In this document: positions 41,501 through 46,875 of the stretch, piece by piece
Position numbering within the stretch: the first letter of the stretch is position 1
How the letters are laid out: every line of letters begins with the position of its first letter
Assembly (NCBI GenBank): GCA_964023275.1
Contig: OZ029921.1
Location: 1,811,001 to 1,875,000, forward strand
Source of the DNA: Norana najaformis
Taxonomy: Eukaryota; Annelida; Clitellata; Crassiclitellata; Hormogastridae
Direction of reading: 5' to 3'
DNA length: 64,000 nucleotides
Made by a program: the position numbers and the translations under genes
The notes under the pieces: model-generated
What the model saw: only the letters and a program-made list of their open reading frames with translations
What the model was told of the DNA's origin: nothing
The model's database searches: none

Positions 41501-44474
41501 ATCAACCTTGCCTTGCGATTCTTTTTCAGCTCTTCCGGAGGCACGTCTAAGCGACACTGAGCTCGTCGGGTGGCGGGGGGAGAGTCGCAAGGTCACGTGC
41601 CTGGCCACGGGACTTCCGCTGCCAACGATCGTCTGGTTACATGACGGGAAGTACGTCAGCAGTTCCAACCATCACGTGCAAGTGACGACGATCAGAGATG
41701 AGGAGAACGTCACGAGCATCATCGAGGTAATCGTAATCCTAATCTCAGAATTCTATAGCACCCACAGAAAGCTGAGTCGCAGGTACCAGCTTATTCACAA
41801 GCGCTTGGTCAAAACAAAATCGATAGGCAGGTTCGGTTCCAGGTCGAAATCCAACGAAGAAATGGATAGAAGCAATATCAACCTAAGTCTGGATTAAGTC
41901 AAACTGCAAGCTTGAAAACAGAGAACAGAACTCTGGAGATGGACAGAGGTTTGGCTTTGGTGTGCCATCGGTTGATGCCCTGTGCATTAGACACCGGCGC
42001 AACAGAAGTGTCTAATTAATAATTCAAAAGCCAGGCAGATAAGATAGTCAGCATTCTACAGTAGGTTACGTTTAGACCGGGAGCAGCAAGAGAGGTAAGG
42101 AGAAGAGGAGATACACATCTCCATCTCTGTATCTCTATACTCGAATCAACTAATTTTGTCTGATAAGATACACGATTTCAGATTTAATGTCAGGTGAAAT
42201 GTATGATGATGATAGTTCTTCAGCTTATTCAAGACCTTATATCTAATGGATGGTCGTGCTTCAGCGATTTTAGAAGTTCATAAAAGGTGCTGTATAAATG
42301 TATGATCATGATCATGTCTGGCTATAATCTTGTCTGTGTTTTAGATCAAACTGGTGGATGACGTCGATTATCTCTTTGGCAACTACTCTTGCGTTGCCAA
42401 AAACATTCACGATCACGTGACTCGAGATTTTCAACTCCGGCGAGCGTGTACGTCACATCCGGTTTAACAGGGATCATTCAACTTTTCACGAATTAATTGA
42501 TAGTTTTAATGAATGATTAAATGACTGACTGAATGAACGAATGAACGAACGAATGAATGAATTAATTAATGAATAAGTGACTGACTGACTGATTGGGTGC
42601 ATCGATGATTTATCAACCAATCAGTTCTGGTGATTGCCCGACATCGATTTTTAGGGTGATCGAACGATCGATCTATTTACAGATCAACTGATCATTATCG
42701 ATTAGTAAATCAAGTGATTGATTGATTTAGAGATCGACTGATTGATTGATTGACAGATCCTCCCGAGGCCCCACGGAACATCACCGTGATGGATGAGACG
42801 GCCAACTCCATCAGTCTGTCAGCCTCAGCAGCCTCTTCGGTGCCTGGAACGCCATCCCTGAGCCCAACAAAATGGATCCTCAAATATCAGAAGTCCTCGA
42901 GTTCCATCAAACCGGAAACGACGATCAATCTGCTCTACGAAGAAGGTTCTTAAAGGCGCTATATTAATCTTCTAATACCTACCTATGTAAATAAGAAAAA
43001 GAAGATTAAGAGGCGCTTCAGAAGTTATGCAAAACCTCTGCTGCATGTGCTTGTTAAATTAGTGTATGTTTGATTGATTGATTGACTGACTGACTGCTTG
43101 ATTGATTGATTGATTTCTGCAGGATCGAGCATCATCGTTGGTAATTTAGATGCGGACACTGCCTATACGATGTATCTGTCGGCTGCCAACGCTGCTGGTA
43201 TCGGCCCATCAGTGAAATTCCAGGCGAAGACAGCATCAGAAGGTGAATCAATGAGCAAATGCATCAATCAACTATAAAGTCAGTCAGTCATTCAGTCAGT
43301 CATTCAGTCAGTCATTCAGTCTTCAGTCAGTCAGTCAGTCATTCAGTCTTCAGTCAGTCAGTCTTCAGTCAGTCAATCACAAAATGGATCAATCAATCAG
43401 TATTTTCTTACATTTCCTTCATAAATTCATTTATTGACTGGGCCCAACTACAACATAAGACACATTTTGCATAATATTTCTAATACTACCGCGGAATATG
43501 ACTGGGGTGAATTATTCAAAGCAGAAGGTCCAACACGTAACATCATCTCACACTACTTTACATCATCTTACATATCTTTACGTTACGTTGTAGACTTGGC
43601 TCTCAAGTATCCCGTCCACGACAGCGAAAGCGGCGACTTCCAGGGCGACGAGGGCCGAGCAATGGACGCCTCCCTTCAGCGCGAGGCAGTCGCCCTCGAG
43701 AAGGACCTTCTCCTCGAGCGAACCCTTCTGTCCGACTGGGGTGGTATCTCGATCGGGCTCGTCATCGGAATCGCCGTCATGCTAGCCGTCGTGGTCGTCA
43801 CGGTGTCCGGTGCCATAGTCCGGACGCAGCGATCCGTGACGGCTCGCAGGGCAGTCATGACGGTCGTCAAGGAAGGGAGTGCTGGCTGCACGACGATCAA
43901 AGTGAGCGAGTGCAAGGACATCGACAGCCTCAAGGTCGAGACGAACCGCCCGAAGACATCGGTTGGACCGATACCCGGCGATCGATACGGTTCGCTGGGG
44001 TCGAGGAAGAACTCCCGGGTCAAGGAAGGGTCCGTCGGGGCAGCTGCGTCGCCGGTGATGGCCCGGGCTGGAGTTGCGTCCCCGGGGGTGGTCAGGGCCG
44101 CTGCGGTGGTGCCCGCAGAGGGAGTGAGTAGTGCCCAGAGTCAGGCCTGGCAGAGTATGCTGCTTAAGGCGGAGGCTGAGGCGAGGGATGAGGCCCTGTT
44201 GAAGGAGCTCGGGGTACAGGATGTTGTGGAGGAACTGCCCCATCCGCCGCCTGAGATGCTCCTTCATGACAAGAAGCAGACGGATGAAGAGGAGAGGGAG
44301 GAGGATGGAGAGCAGGAGGAGGAAGAAGACGACGAGGAGGTGATGGGAGACGATAATACTTCGAGGACCAAGGAGGGTGAGATGTCGGAGGACAGCATGA
44401 GCCTCAACAGCGACGATGATGGTGGATTCCCGAAGGCTCCGCAGTTCGAAGGGAAGTCCTTCCTCCAGTACTAG
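16579..44474 (+). CDS. Ncam/Fas2: NCAM/Fasciclin-2-like cell adhesion molecule (14 coding exons)
   Basis: Type I membrane protein of the NCAM/Fas2/apCAM group, expected to mediate homophilic adhesion at the cell surface. Exons: 16579-16654, 31919-32114, 32722-32861, 33396-33533, 37949-38095, 38640-38752, 39249-39480, 40183-40328, 40812-40968, 41530-41726, 42345-42447, 42757-42945, 43123-43242, 43594-44474; about 944 residues. Signal peptide 1-19. Ig1 to Ig5 have cysteine pairs 54/119, 162/212, 256/329, 370/430 and 472/530. One FN3 domain lies at about 549-652, the transmembrane helix at 703-727, and a 217-residue acidic tail follows. Each Ig and the FN3 are built from two exons, and every domain boundary is phase 1, as in NCAM genes. 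Sequons include NGT, NKT, NVT, NYS and NIT. Known relatives usually have two FN3 domains; only one is found here. Fas2 versus NCAM orthology is not resolved beyond the group. Confidence 0.9.
16668..16912 (-). repeat. tRNA-derived SINE, family B
   Basis: On the minus strand it has GTGGCGGTGTAGTGGTATGG (box A-like) and GGGTTCGAATC (box B). A body with GGAAGGCAACGGGGAACCAC and CATCCCCGGGTGGCAAAAAG follows, and a GAT/GAC trinucleotide tail that ends 13 bases from the exon-1 donor. The second copy is at 23165-23375. Confidence 0.75.
17165..17480. repeat. CT-rich polypyrimidine tract
   Basis: Imperfect TCC/TTC repeats over about 300 bases; low complexity. Confidence 0.85.
17715..17965. repeat. ACC and CATA/TGCA microsatellites
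   Basis: (CCA)n at about 17720-17755 and CATA/CATG tetranucleotides at 17855-17955. A LINE-type GCCGCTATATAAATGG end precedes the first at about 17670. Confidence 0.85.
18185..18300. repeat. (CTGT)n microsatellite
   Basis: CTGT runs with CTCT and TTTC interruptions. Confidence 0.9.
18563..18785. repeat. (TA)n followed by ATT/ACT trinucleotide arrays
   Basis: A pure (TA)n run of about 38 bases, then GAT, ATT and ACT trinucleotides. A similar (TA)n plus CGGACGTAATTTTTATGCAT arrangement recurs at 19350-19500, suggesting an old duplication or shared element. Confidence 0.85.
18795..18925 (-). mobile_element. MITE-like fragment
   Basis: The minus-strand end CAGGGGTCGATCCAGGAATT, followed by AGGGGAA, resembles TIR ends of nonautonomous DNA transposons. 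The opposite end is not clear. Confidence 0.3.
19405..19735. repeat. Trinucleotide arrays ending in (TGC)n
   Basis: GTA, TTA and TTG repeats merge into a nearly pure TGC run (19661-19730, about 23 units). It gives long poly-Ala, poly-Leu or poly-Cys frames with no coding meaning. Confidence 0.95.
20041..20385. repeat. (CTGT)n/(CAGT)n compound microsatellite
   Basis: About 340 bases of CTGT with frequent CAGT and CCGT variants. Confidence 0.95.
20855..21215 (+). mobile_element. LINE 3' portion: RT C-terminus plus F1 3' end
   Basis: The start encodes a degraded [14 protein letters not shown]-like RT end, then a [14 protein letters not shown]-like segment. After that comes the F1 untranslated end with GGATCTTGACCTGGAACCGA, GAATAAGCTGGT and GGCGCTGTAGAAATCTCGAG, plus an (ATTACG)n tail. 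This copy links the F1 repeats to a LINE. Confidence 0.7.
21352..21672. repeat. 39-bp minisatellite, about eight copies
   Basis: The unit contains GTCGACCTTATGCGTGACC followed by TCATTAACATAAATTATATC. It is 39 bp long, a multiple of three, so it reads as a 13-residue repeat ([13 protein letters not shown]) without being a gene. Confidence 0.9.
21997..22655. repeat. 14-bp minisatellite (GCAGGATGTCCTCT)n
   Basis: About 40 imperfect copies, with TTTG-inserted 17-18-bp variants. Three units make 42 bases, so all three forward frames read the same 14-residue repeat and stay open. Confidence 0.95.
22655..22900. repeat. (TG)n and (CTGT)n microsatellites
   Basis: TGTGTATG-type repeats (22660-22735) followed by CTGT runs (22736-22780) and a second short CTGT run near 22865. 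Confidence 0.9.
23165..23375 (-). repeat. tRNA-derived SINE, family B
   Basis: The same minus-strand body as 16668-16912 (GGTTCGAATCTACC box B, GGAAGGCAACGGGAAACCAC, CATCCCCGGGTGGCATAAAG). Its trinucleotide tail is (CAT)n in element orientation, unlike the GAT-type tail of the other copy. Confidence 0.75.
23495..23590 (-). repeat. F4 3' end
   Basis: TTAGCGCCACTGTGATAATG, then CTCAAGGCATGAGTCTGGTC. Diverged tail (AAAGAATTTC). Confidence 0.5.
23965..24045 (+). repeat. LINE 3' end with (TTA)n tail (F5)
   Basis: CCTTTTTTCGACTTCGGTTG, then ACGGTGCTATTTAAATTG, then TTATTGTTATTATTATT. Paired with 10700-10855. Confidence 0.6.
24236..24670. repeat. TTATGTTATTCTG minisatellite
   Basis: Units built on TTATG and TTATTCTG/TTATTCTGCA; degenerate at the edges. 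Confidence 0.95.
25213..25330 (-). repeat. LINE 3' end, F1
   Basis: Starts with the reversed tail (CGTAATCGCAATCGTAATC), then GATTTCTACAGCGCCC and TATTCACAGGCGCTTAGTC. Confidence 0.65.
25455..25765 (+). mobile_element. LINE 3' portion, family F2
   Basis: Encodes [12 protein letters not shown] (RT C-terminus), then GGACAACCAGCTTGGTTCTT, CCACTGACTTGACATCGC and GCTTTTAAGTAGCGCTTAG, with an ACGATTACG tail. The same 3' UTR occurs at 38165-38330 and 51500-51695. It is distinct from, but clearly related in layout to, F1. Confidence 0.65.
25770..26005 (+). repeat. LINE 3' end with (TTTACA)n tail (F3)
   Basis: Begins with an S-R-L-K-T-K-L-F-T-like RT end, then a spacer and ATTTACATTTACATTTACAG. It is inserted directly behind the F2 copy. 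Confidence 0.5.
26580..26935. repeat. GGAA-rich purine tract
   Basis: Imperfect GGAA/AGGA repeats over 350 bases, giving long low-complexity frames on the minus strand. Confidence 0.9.
27209..28292. repeat. Large inverted repeat, 220-bp arms
   Basis: Arms at about 27209-27430 and 28072-28292 are reverse complements with only a few differences. They include GACACGATTCTATTACAATA, ATACGCTGCAGTCTGCA and GAGTGAGCGTCATGATAGGC on the left, matched on the right. The spacer is about 640 bp and holds a MITE-like copy (27795-27960). Both outer ends fade into CTAGA/TATAG pentanucleotide repeats. It could be a foldback transposon or an inverted duplication; no transposase is visible. Confidence 0.85.
27795..27960 (+). 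mobile_element. MITE-like nonautonomous DNA transposon
   Basis: About 165 bp, from CAGTGGCGGCTCCAGGATT to CTAAATCCACCGTTG; the ends are imperfect inverted repeats. The inner part, with AGAGGGGCG and GGCAGTCCACC, matches 35272-35442. Confidence 0.6.
28452..28540 (-). repeat. F4 3' end
   Basis: AATCTAAGAACTTCTATAGC, GCCACTGTATTAATGCTCAA, then GGCATCAGTTGATGGTCG; the same orientation as 5575-5665. Confidence 0.6.
28565..28890. repeat. GGAT-rich microsatellite region
   Basis: GGATGGAT/GATGAATG repeats, degenerate. Confidence 0.85.
29220..29420. repeat. Palindrome-rich CATATGGAGCCATATG array
   Basis: About 6-7 degenerate units of roughly 30 bp, in which TATGGAG, CATATG and TCCATATG alternate. 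Each unit is itself near-palindromic. Confidence 0.75.
29585..29900. repeat. GAGAGG and GGACA/GGATA low-complexity
   Basis: Purine-rich GAGAGG units to 29690, then GGACA/GGATA pentanucleotides from 29765. Confidence 0.8.
29633..31382. repeat. Inverted repeat, about 112-bp arms, 1.5-kb spacer
   Basis: The left arm, 29633-29743, contains GCGGAAAGGAGAGGAGGGAA and GCGTACCTCCCCTTCAATCT. The right arm, 31267-31382, is its reverse complement with a handful of changes. The spacer is mostly GGACA-type, GGAAG-type and GGAT-type low-complexity sequence plus a stretch at 30000-30240 without obvious repeats. Confidence 0.8.
30255..30625. repeat. GGAA, GGAT and CAGA microsatellites
   Basis: Consecutive GGAA, GGAC, GGAT/GAATG and AGACAGACA runs. 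Confidence 0.9.
31540..31835 (+). mobile_element. LINE 3' portion, F1
   Basis: An [10 protein letters not shown]-like RT end is followed by GGATCTTGACCTGGAACCGA, CCTATCGATTTTGTTTTGA, GCGCCTGTGAATAAGCTGGT and an AATTACGATTACG tail. It ends about 85 bases before adhesion-gene exon 2. Confidence 0.7.
31919..32114 (+). CDS. Ncam/Fas2: Adhesion gene exon 2: Ig1, first half
   Basis: Acceptor GGAAAAG/GA (phase 1) gives [14 protein letters not shown], then [15 protein letters not shown] (first Ig1 Cys) and [12 protein letters not shown] (core Trp). Donor GGGAG/GTGCGC is phase 2. The nearer-looking acceptor at 31890 is out of phase with exon 1. Confidence 0.85.
32128..32285. repeat. (CTTGT/CTTGC)n pentanucleotide repeat
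   Basis: About 30 units, starting 13 bases inside intron 2, immediately after the exon-2 donor. Confidence 0.95.
32722..32861 (+). CDS. Ncam/Fas2: Adhesion gene exon 3: Ig1, second half
   Basis: Acceptor CTGCAG/A, phase 2. Encodes [20 protein letters not shown], then [11 protein letters not shown] (D-x-G-x-Y-x-C motif). Donor TTCG/GTAATT is phase 1. Confidence 0.92.
32955..33295. repeat. ATTCT/ATTCC pentanucleotide repeat
   Basis: Long degenerate ATTCTATTCC array in intron 3. Confidence 0.95.
33396..33533 (+). CDS. Ncam/Fas2: Adhesion gene exon 4: Ig2, first half
   Basis: Encodes [35 protein letters not shown] and FRGRKLVS. This is a typical B-strand Cys and C-strand Trp pattern, close to NCAM/Fas2 Ig2. 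Phase 1 at both ends. Confidence 0.93.
33850..34130. repeat. Tandem repeat, unit about 85 bp, three copies
   Basis: Each unit runs from GACTAGCGACGTCCAGACG through GAGACTGGACTGGACTAT to CAGACTGGACTAGAACAG. The third copy is the most diverged. Confidence 0.85.
34645..34890 (+). repeat. tRNA-derived SINE, family A
   Basis: Head AGTCTAGTGGTTGGCGTGTT (box A) and GGTTCGAATCTCC (box B), then GCGCCCTCTAGCTAACTCG, GTACAGTGACCGTACACTGT and a GCATTTATATAGAGCCTTTT end. This is the most complete copy of the family. Confidence 0.75.
35272..35442 (+). mobile_element. MITE-like nonautonomous DNA transposon
   Basis: Runs from AGAGGCGGCTCCAGGTTTG to CTAAATCCGCCACTGCA, with imperfect CAGTGGCGG-type terminal inverted repeats. 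The interior matches 27795-27960. Confidence 0.65.
35456..35550. repeat. (CTG)n trinucleotide run
   Basis: A pure CTG run of about 23 units, then an interrupted CTGGTG/CTCCTG section, directly behind the MITE end. Confidence 0.95.
35680..35845 (-). repeat. tRNA-derived SINE, family A
   Basis: Minus strand: GATGGTTTAGTGGTTAGCG (box A), GGGGTTTAAATCCCC (box B region), then a body including AGCTATAAAATGAGTAC. Confidence 0.65.
36650..36765 (+). repeat. F4 3' end
   Basis: TGACTTGAAGCGACCATTGA, TGCCTTGGGCATTGTGATAA, CGGCGCTATAAAAGTCTTTA, then an AGATTAGATTGG tail. A plus-strand copy of the family at 5575-5665. Confidence 0.7.
36805..37005. repeat. CTT/CTC-rich tract and (TA)n
   Basis: Polypyrimidine TTCTTC repeats to 36955, then TATATA runs. 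Confidence 0.9.
37280..37475 (+). repeat. LINE 3' end, F1
   Basis: GGGTCTTGACCTGGAACCGA, CCTATCGATTTTGC, GCGCCTGTGAATAAGCTGGT, GGCGCTGTAGAAATATCGAG and a (ATTACG)n tail. Confidence 0.7.
37700..37765. repeat. (TATG)n microsatellite
   Basis: TATG tetranucleotide run with GCATG breaks. Confidence 0.9.
37949..38095 (+). CDS. Ncam/Fas2: Adhesion gene exon 5: Ig2, second half
   Basis: Acceptor CATTTTAG/GT. Encodes [19 protein letters not shown], then [19 protein letters not shown] (the Ig2 second Cys) and IRHVTLEIL. Donor CTCT/GTAAGT is phase 1. Confidence 0.94.
38165..38330 (+). repeat. LINE 3' end, F2
   Basis: TCTGGCAACCAGACTTGGTT, CCACTGACTTGACGCAGCGC, then AGCTTTTAAGTGGCGCTTTA; lies 70 bases into intron 5. 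Confidence 0.65.
38640..38752 (+). CDS. Ncam/Fas2: Adhesion gene exon 6: Ig3, first half
   Basis: Encodes [37 protein letters not shown] and K. Acceptor GTTGCAG/AT; donor TCAAG/GTTCGT (weak), phase 0. Confidence 0.9.
38760..39030. repeat. (TATG)n microsatellite
   Basis: TATG/CATA array with GGAT and GTGCACA interruptions, starting about 20 bases after the exon-6 donor. A TATGGCGCCTTTTAA-type LINE end follows near 39035. Confidence 0.9.
39249..39480 (+). CDS. Ncam/Fas2: Adhesion gene exon 7: Ig3, second half with acidic insert
   Basis: Acceptor TTTACAG/GAG, phase 0. After EIITSDGI it has an Asp/Glu run at residues 279-307 (21 of 29 acidic), then [20 protein letters not shown] and [19 protein letters not shown] Ig3 also has an acidic C'-E loop here, but shorter. 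The donor GTAATT is phase 1 and belongs to a LINE tail. Confidence 0.92.
39481..39740 (-). mobile_element. LINE 3' portion, abutting the exon-7 donor
   Basis: On the minus strand, S-V-P-P-A-G-T, then [11 protein letters not shown] and a stop near TTATAAAGCGCCTC form the end of a CR1/L2-type RT. The tail (AATTAC)n is read on the plus strand as GTAATTGTAATT, starting exactly at the first intron base. Confidence 0.7.
39880..40150. repeat. TTATG/CTATG/TTTTG pentanucleotide array
   Basis: Degenerate TTATGCTATGTTTTG repeat filling the rest of intron 7 up to about 35 bases before exon 8. Confidence 0.95.
40183..40328 (+). CDS. Ncam/Fas2: Adhesion gene exon 8: Ig4, first half
   Basis: Encodes [37 protein letters not shown] and [12 protein letters not shown]. 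Acceptor TTTGTAG/TG; donor GTG/GTAAGC is phase 0. Confidence 0.94.
40430..40720. repeat. (GGAT)n array with an F4 3' end inside
   Basis: GGAT/GGGT repeats. Between them, at 40470-40590, lies a plus-strand F4 copy (CTTGAAGCGACCATCAATTA, CGGCGCTATAGAAGTCATTA). Confidence 0.85.
40812..40968 (+). CDS. Ncam/Fas2: Adhesion gene exon 9: Ig4, second half
   Basis: Acceptor CCTTTGAG/GAT, phase 0. Encodes [40 protein letters not shown] and [12 protein letters not shown]. Two sequons (NKT, NNS). Donor GAAA/GTAAAC is phase 1. Confidence 0.94.
40990..41440. repeat. GAT/GAC trinucleotide-rich intron
   Basis: Degenerate GATGAT, GACGAC and CTGCTG repeats with short ATT runs. The intron begins as coding-like Asp codons but carries stops. 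Confidence 0.85.
41530..41726 (+). CDS. Ncam/Fas2: Adhesion gene exon 10: Ig5, first half
   Basis: Acceptor TTTTTCAG/CT. Encodes [38 protein letters not shown] and [11 protein letters not shown]. Donor GAG/GTAATC is phase 0 and coincides with a LINE tail. Confidence 0.93.
41727..41850 (-). repeat. LINE 3' end, F1, abutting the exon-10 donor
   Basis: The reversed tail GTAATCGTAATCCTAATC starts at the first intron base. ATTCTATAGCACCCACAGAA and TATTCACAAGCGCTTGGTC follow. Confidence 0.75.
42345..42447 (+). CDS. Ncam/Fas2: Adhesion gene exon 11: Ig5, second half
   Basis: Acceptor TGTTTTAG/ATC. Encodes [20 protein letters not shown] and [16 protein letters not shown]-x-C matches the NCAM/Fas2 Ig5 F strand. 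Donor GCGT/GTACGT is phase 1. A LINE-type GGTGCTGTATAAATG end lies about 50 bases upstream. Confidence 0.93.
42480..42756. repeat. GAATGAAC and TGATTGAT tetranucleotide repeats
   Basis: Degenerate GAAT/GACT/GATT array filling intron 11 to the exon-12 acceptor. Confidence 0.85.
42757..42945 (+). CDS. Ncam/Fas2: Adhesion gene exon 12: FN3, first half
   Basis: Encodes [20 protein letters not shown] and a Ser/Pro-rich loop, then [14 protein letters not shown] and NLLYEE. P-P-x-x-P start and K-W-x-x-x-Y are FN3 features. Donor GAAG/GTTCTT is phase 1, followed after nine bases by a GGCGCTATATTAAT mobile-element end. Confidence 0.88.
43123..43242 (+). CDS. Ncam/Fas2: Adhesion gene exon 13: FN3, second half
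   Basis: Encodes [40 protein letters not shown]: the L-x-x-x-T-x-Y and A-x-N-x-x-G-x-G signature of FN3 strands E to G. Phase 1 at both ends. Confidence 0.93.
43270..43400. repeat. (AGTC)n/(ATTC)n microsatellite
   Basis: CAGTCAGTCATT repeats 30 bases into intron 13. Confidence 0.9.
43594..44474 (+). CDS. Ncam/Fas2: Adhesion gene exon 14: juxtamembrane, TM and cytoplasmic tail
   Basis: Acceptor CGTTGTAG/AC, phase 1. Encodes a 50-residue charged stalk, the helix [20 protein letters not shown], then basic [11 protein letters not shown], an Ala/Val-rich middle, a Glu/Asp block near residues 890-920 and the end GKSFLQY. No classic PDZ ligand or kinase motif is evident. A single exon carries TM and tail. 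Confidence 0.9.
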
Positions 44475-45700
44475 TCCTCGCTGGCTTCAGACACCGCGTT
44501 ATAAACGTCTCTCCGTTAACTTTTCTTTGCAAGTCTCCAGAAGTACCAGCAAAGGATTTAAAACACGCCATTCCACGTGGACTACCAAATGGAATAGTTG
44601 TCAGACGCTTATAATTAACTTGTTAAATCAAGTAACTTGTACACTGTTAAAAGATTTATGTCAGCCCTTCAACATGGTTTACCATGGAATTACAGTACAC
44701 TCTTTTACAATCAGAACCTGTGTAAAACATTTAGAAGTTAACTTCCACTGCATCTTTCATAGTTGAATGGTAAAACTCTATTAGGATCATGTACTGTAGA
44801 GTTGTGGACCTCTTAAACCCCCTTTGGATAATTCAATAGCCAAACCAACACAAATAATCTACAAAATTCTTCATTTGGAATGATGTGATACATTTGTCAA
44901 ACATTTTGTCAAAAATTATTCTTAACATGCGACCAAAATCAGGAAAAGCAAAATGGGTTTGGTGGTACTTAAAGACCTGTTTTGTTCCTAGTAAATTCTC
45001 CCTAACAGTGAACAATCCGTTGTGATGTTAATCAGCTTCTCGGCGATCCCTTTGACTAGTGTTAATGTAAAGAACTCTTTTGATGTATTCATGTTTGCTG
45101 TGACCTCTGTTAACATTAATATTCACCTATCTGTCTTAACCGTTAATGTGAAACTGTGTCATTTATGTAACGCCTTGGTAACCTGATTTTTTCCGTGGAA
45201 ATGTATAAATGTGTAAAGTCAGTGGTCCCACTGTCTTGTGATTAACTGTTAATGAGCTACTTAAGATTATCGACAATCTGACCTTTGATTTGACCTGGTT
45301 ATCGGGGTCTGTGTGCATGTTATGCAGTGTGGCCCAAATATTTCTGTGGTTTTGTCTTGGTCTGATTATAATATCGATGTGGAATTGTAACTTGGAACTC
45401 GTCGATACTTTTTATGTGGGTCTAAACTGACCTTGATGAGCTTGCCCGATGCGTTTCATTTCTACAGTTTAAAATGTAGCTCTTGGTAAATGGTCATTTC
45501 TGACCATACGATGGGCAACTTGCTATGTCTGACTGTCACGTGCTGTGGGCAGTTTGTTGCAGTGTGCAGGTTCAAGACTTCCCGAAGACGACCTTGTACA
45601 AGTCTTCAGTGACATTTGACTAGCACCATCAACTGACGCTTACCAATATATCTTGGGGCTATATAAATGTAAGAAATAAATGTACTTGCCATGTGTTGAG
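44475..45700 (+). other. Probable 3' UTR of the adhesion gene
   Basis: Follows the stop without microsatellites and is AT-rich with long unique sequence. A LINE-type GGGGCTATATAAATGTAAG at 45655 provides AATAAA at 45675-45680 followed by TG-rich sequence. This is a candidate poly(A) signal but may not be the used one. Confidence 0.45.
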
Positions 45701-46797
45701 CTGTGGGCAAATTGCCATGTGCAAGTCTCAAACTTGCCAATATACTACTGCATATTGCCGTGTGCTATGTGGCTTCCTCTTTTGTCGAGGAAAGGGTTTG
45801 ATCTTCGATGTCTGTATTGTTGCCTAGAATATTAAATCCAGAAGTTTATTTGACAATTAATTTTCGTCGTTTGATTGATTTGCATTTAGAAGTATATCTA
45901 TATTGTTGAATAACTTCCGTTAACCTGCTTCCGGTCGTGTGACGCAAACCGTTTCCGTTTCACGCAAGACAGTAACGAAGTTGCCAAATTAATACATTCC
46001 ACTCGTTAGCGCTGATTACAGCAAGCAGAGTTTTAATTTAAGGGATTAATTTAATTACCCCTTCCTTAAAATCAGGGTAGGCCCGAGGCTTCATGAGGCA
46101 CGATTCCGTGACTGAAAAGATTGCTGACACTAGGGCTAAGGTATTTTGCGGATAACTCTTGGATTTGAACTCCGAACAGACCCTGAACTGTGGTTACATA
46201 CTATGCCAATGCCTCATTCCCTTAGTTTACTAGAACTCAAAGGATATATATGTCAAGTTTGAATAATATTTGTTCTTGTCAAACCATCGATAAAAATAGA
46301 ATGAAAAATTAGCAGTAGATAAACGTAACTACAGCTTGTCTTGAAGTTTCATGATCTTCGGACTGACCTTGTTGAGCTGTTTAAACGCTTATTGTAACTT
46401 GCTGTATTATCGCTCGCAACTACGGGAGATTTTGAAGACAGGGTTTATTAGCTTTTGTTAATTATTTGAAGATTTTACTCAGTGTCTTGACTTGAGGTAT
46501 TTGCTTGTATATTTGCTTTTTTCGTCGTCACACAAGTTACGCATATCTTTGTTATTATCATTATTAGTTGAAAAGAAATCTACCTGGCCATCAGGCAAAT
46601 CAGCTTAGTATGCAAGACAGTCATCAGGCTTTTTATTGTTTTTTATTAATATTATTTCATATTTATTTTTGTTTTTTACTCGATGTAAGTTTAATCCCTG
46701 AGGGGAGAAAACAAATTGTCCAGAGACGATTAATGACATCTGGAGTGGCTAACTTACTATTTTAATAAATTAATAATCTTATAACCATTGCTGTTTT

Positions 46798-46875
46798 ATT
46801 AATTGTCTTAGACAATATTATATTTTGTTATATTATATTAATTGTCTTAGACAATATTATATTTTGTTATATTAT
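46798..46875. repeat. Perfect 39-bp tandem duplication
   Basis: ATTAATTGTCTTAGACAATA, then TTATATTTTGTTATATTAT, occurs twice without change. Each copy contains the palindrome ATTGTCTTAGACAAT. Confidence 0.95.

Noticed and set aside
43243-43593. Possible second FN3 domain between exons 13 and 14
   Set aside because: The intron is a (AGTC)n array plus unremarkable sequence; no FN3 strand motifs in any frame.
43782-44267. 161-codon minus-strand frame
   Set aside because: Antisense shadow of the cytoplasmic-tail exon of the adhesion gene.
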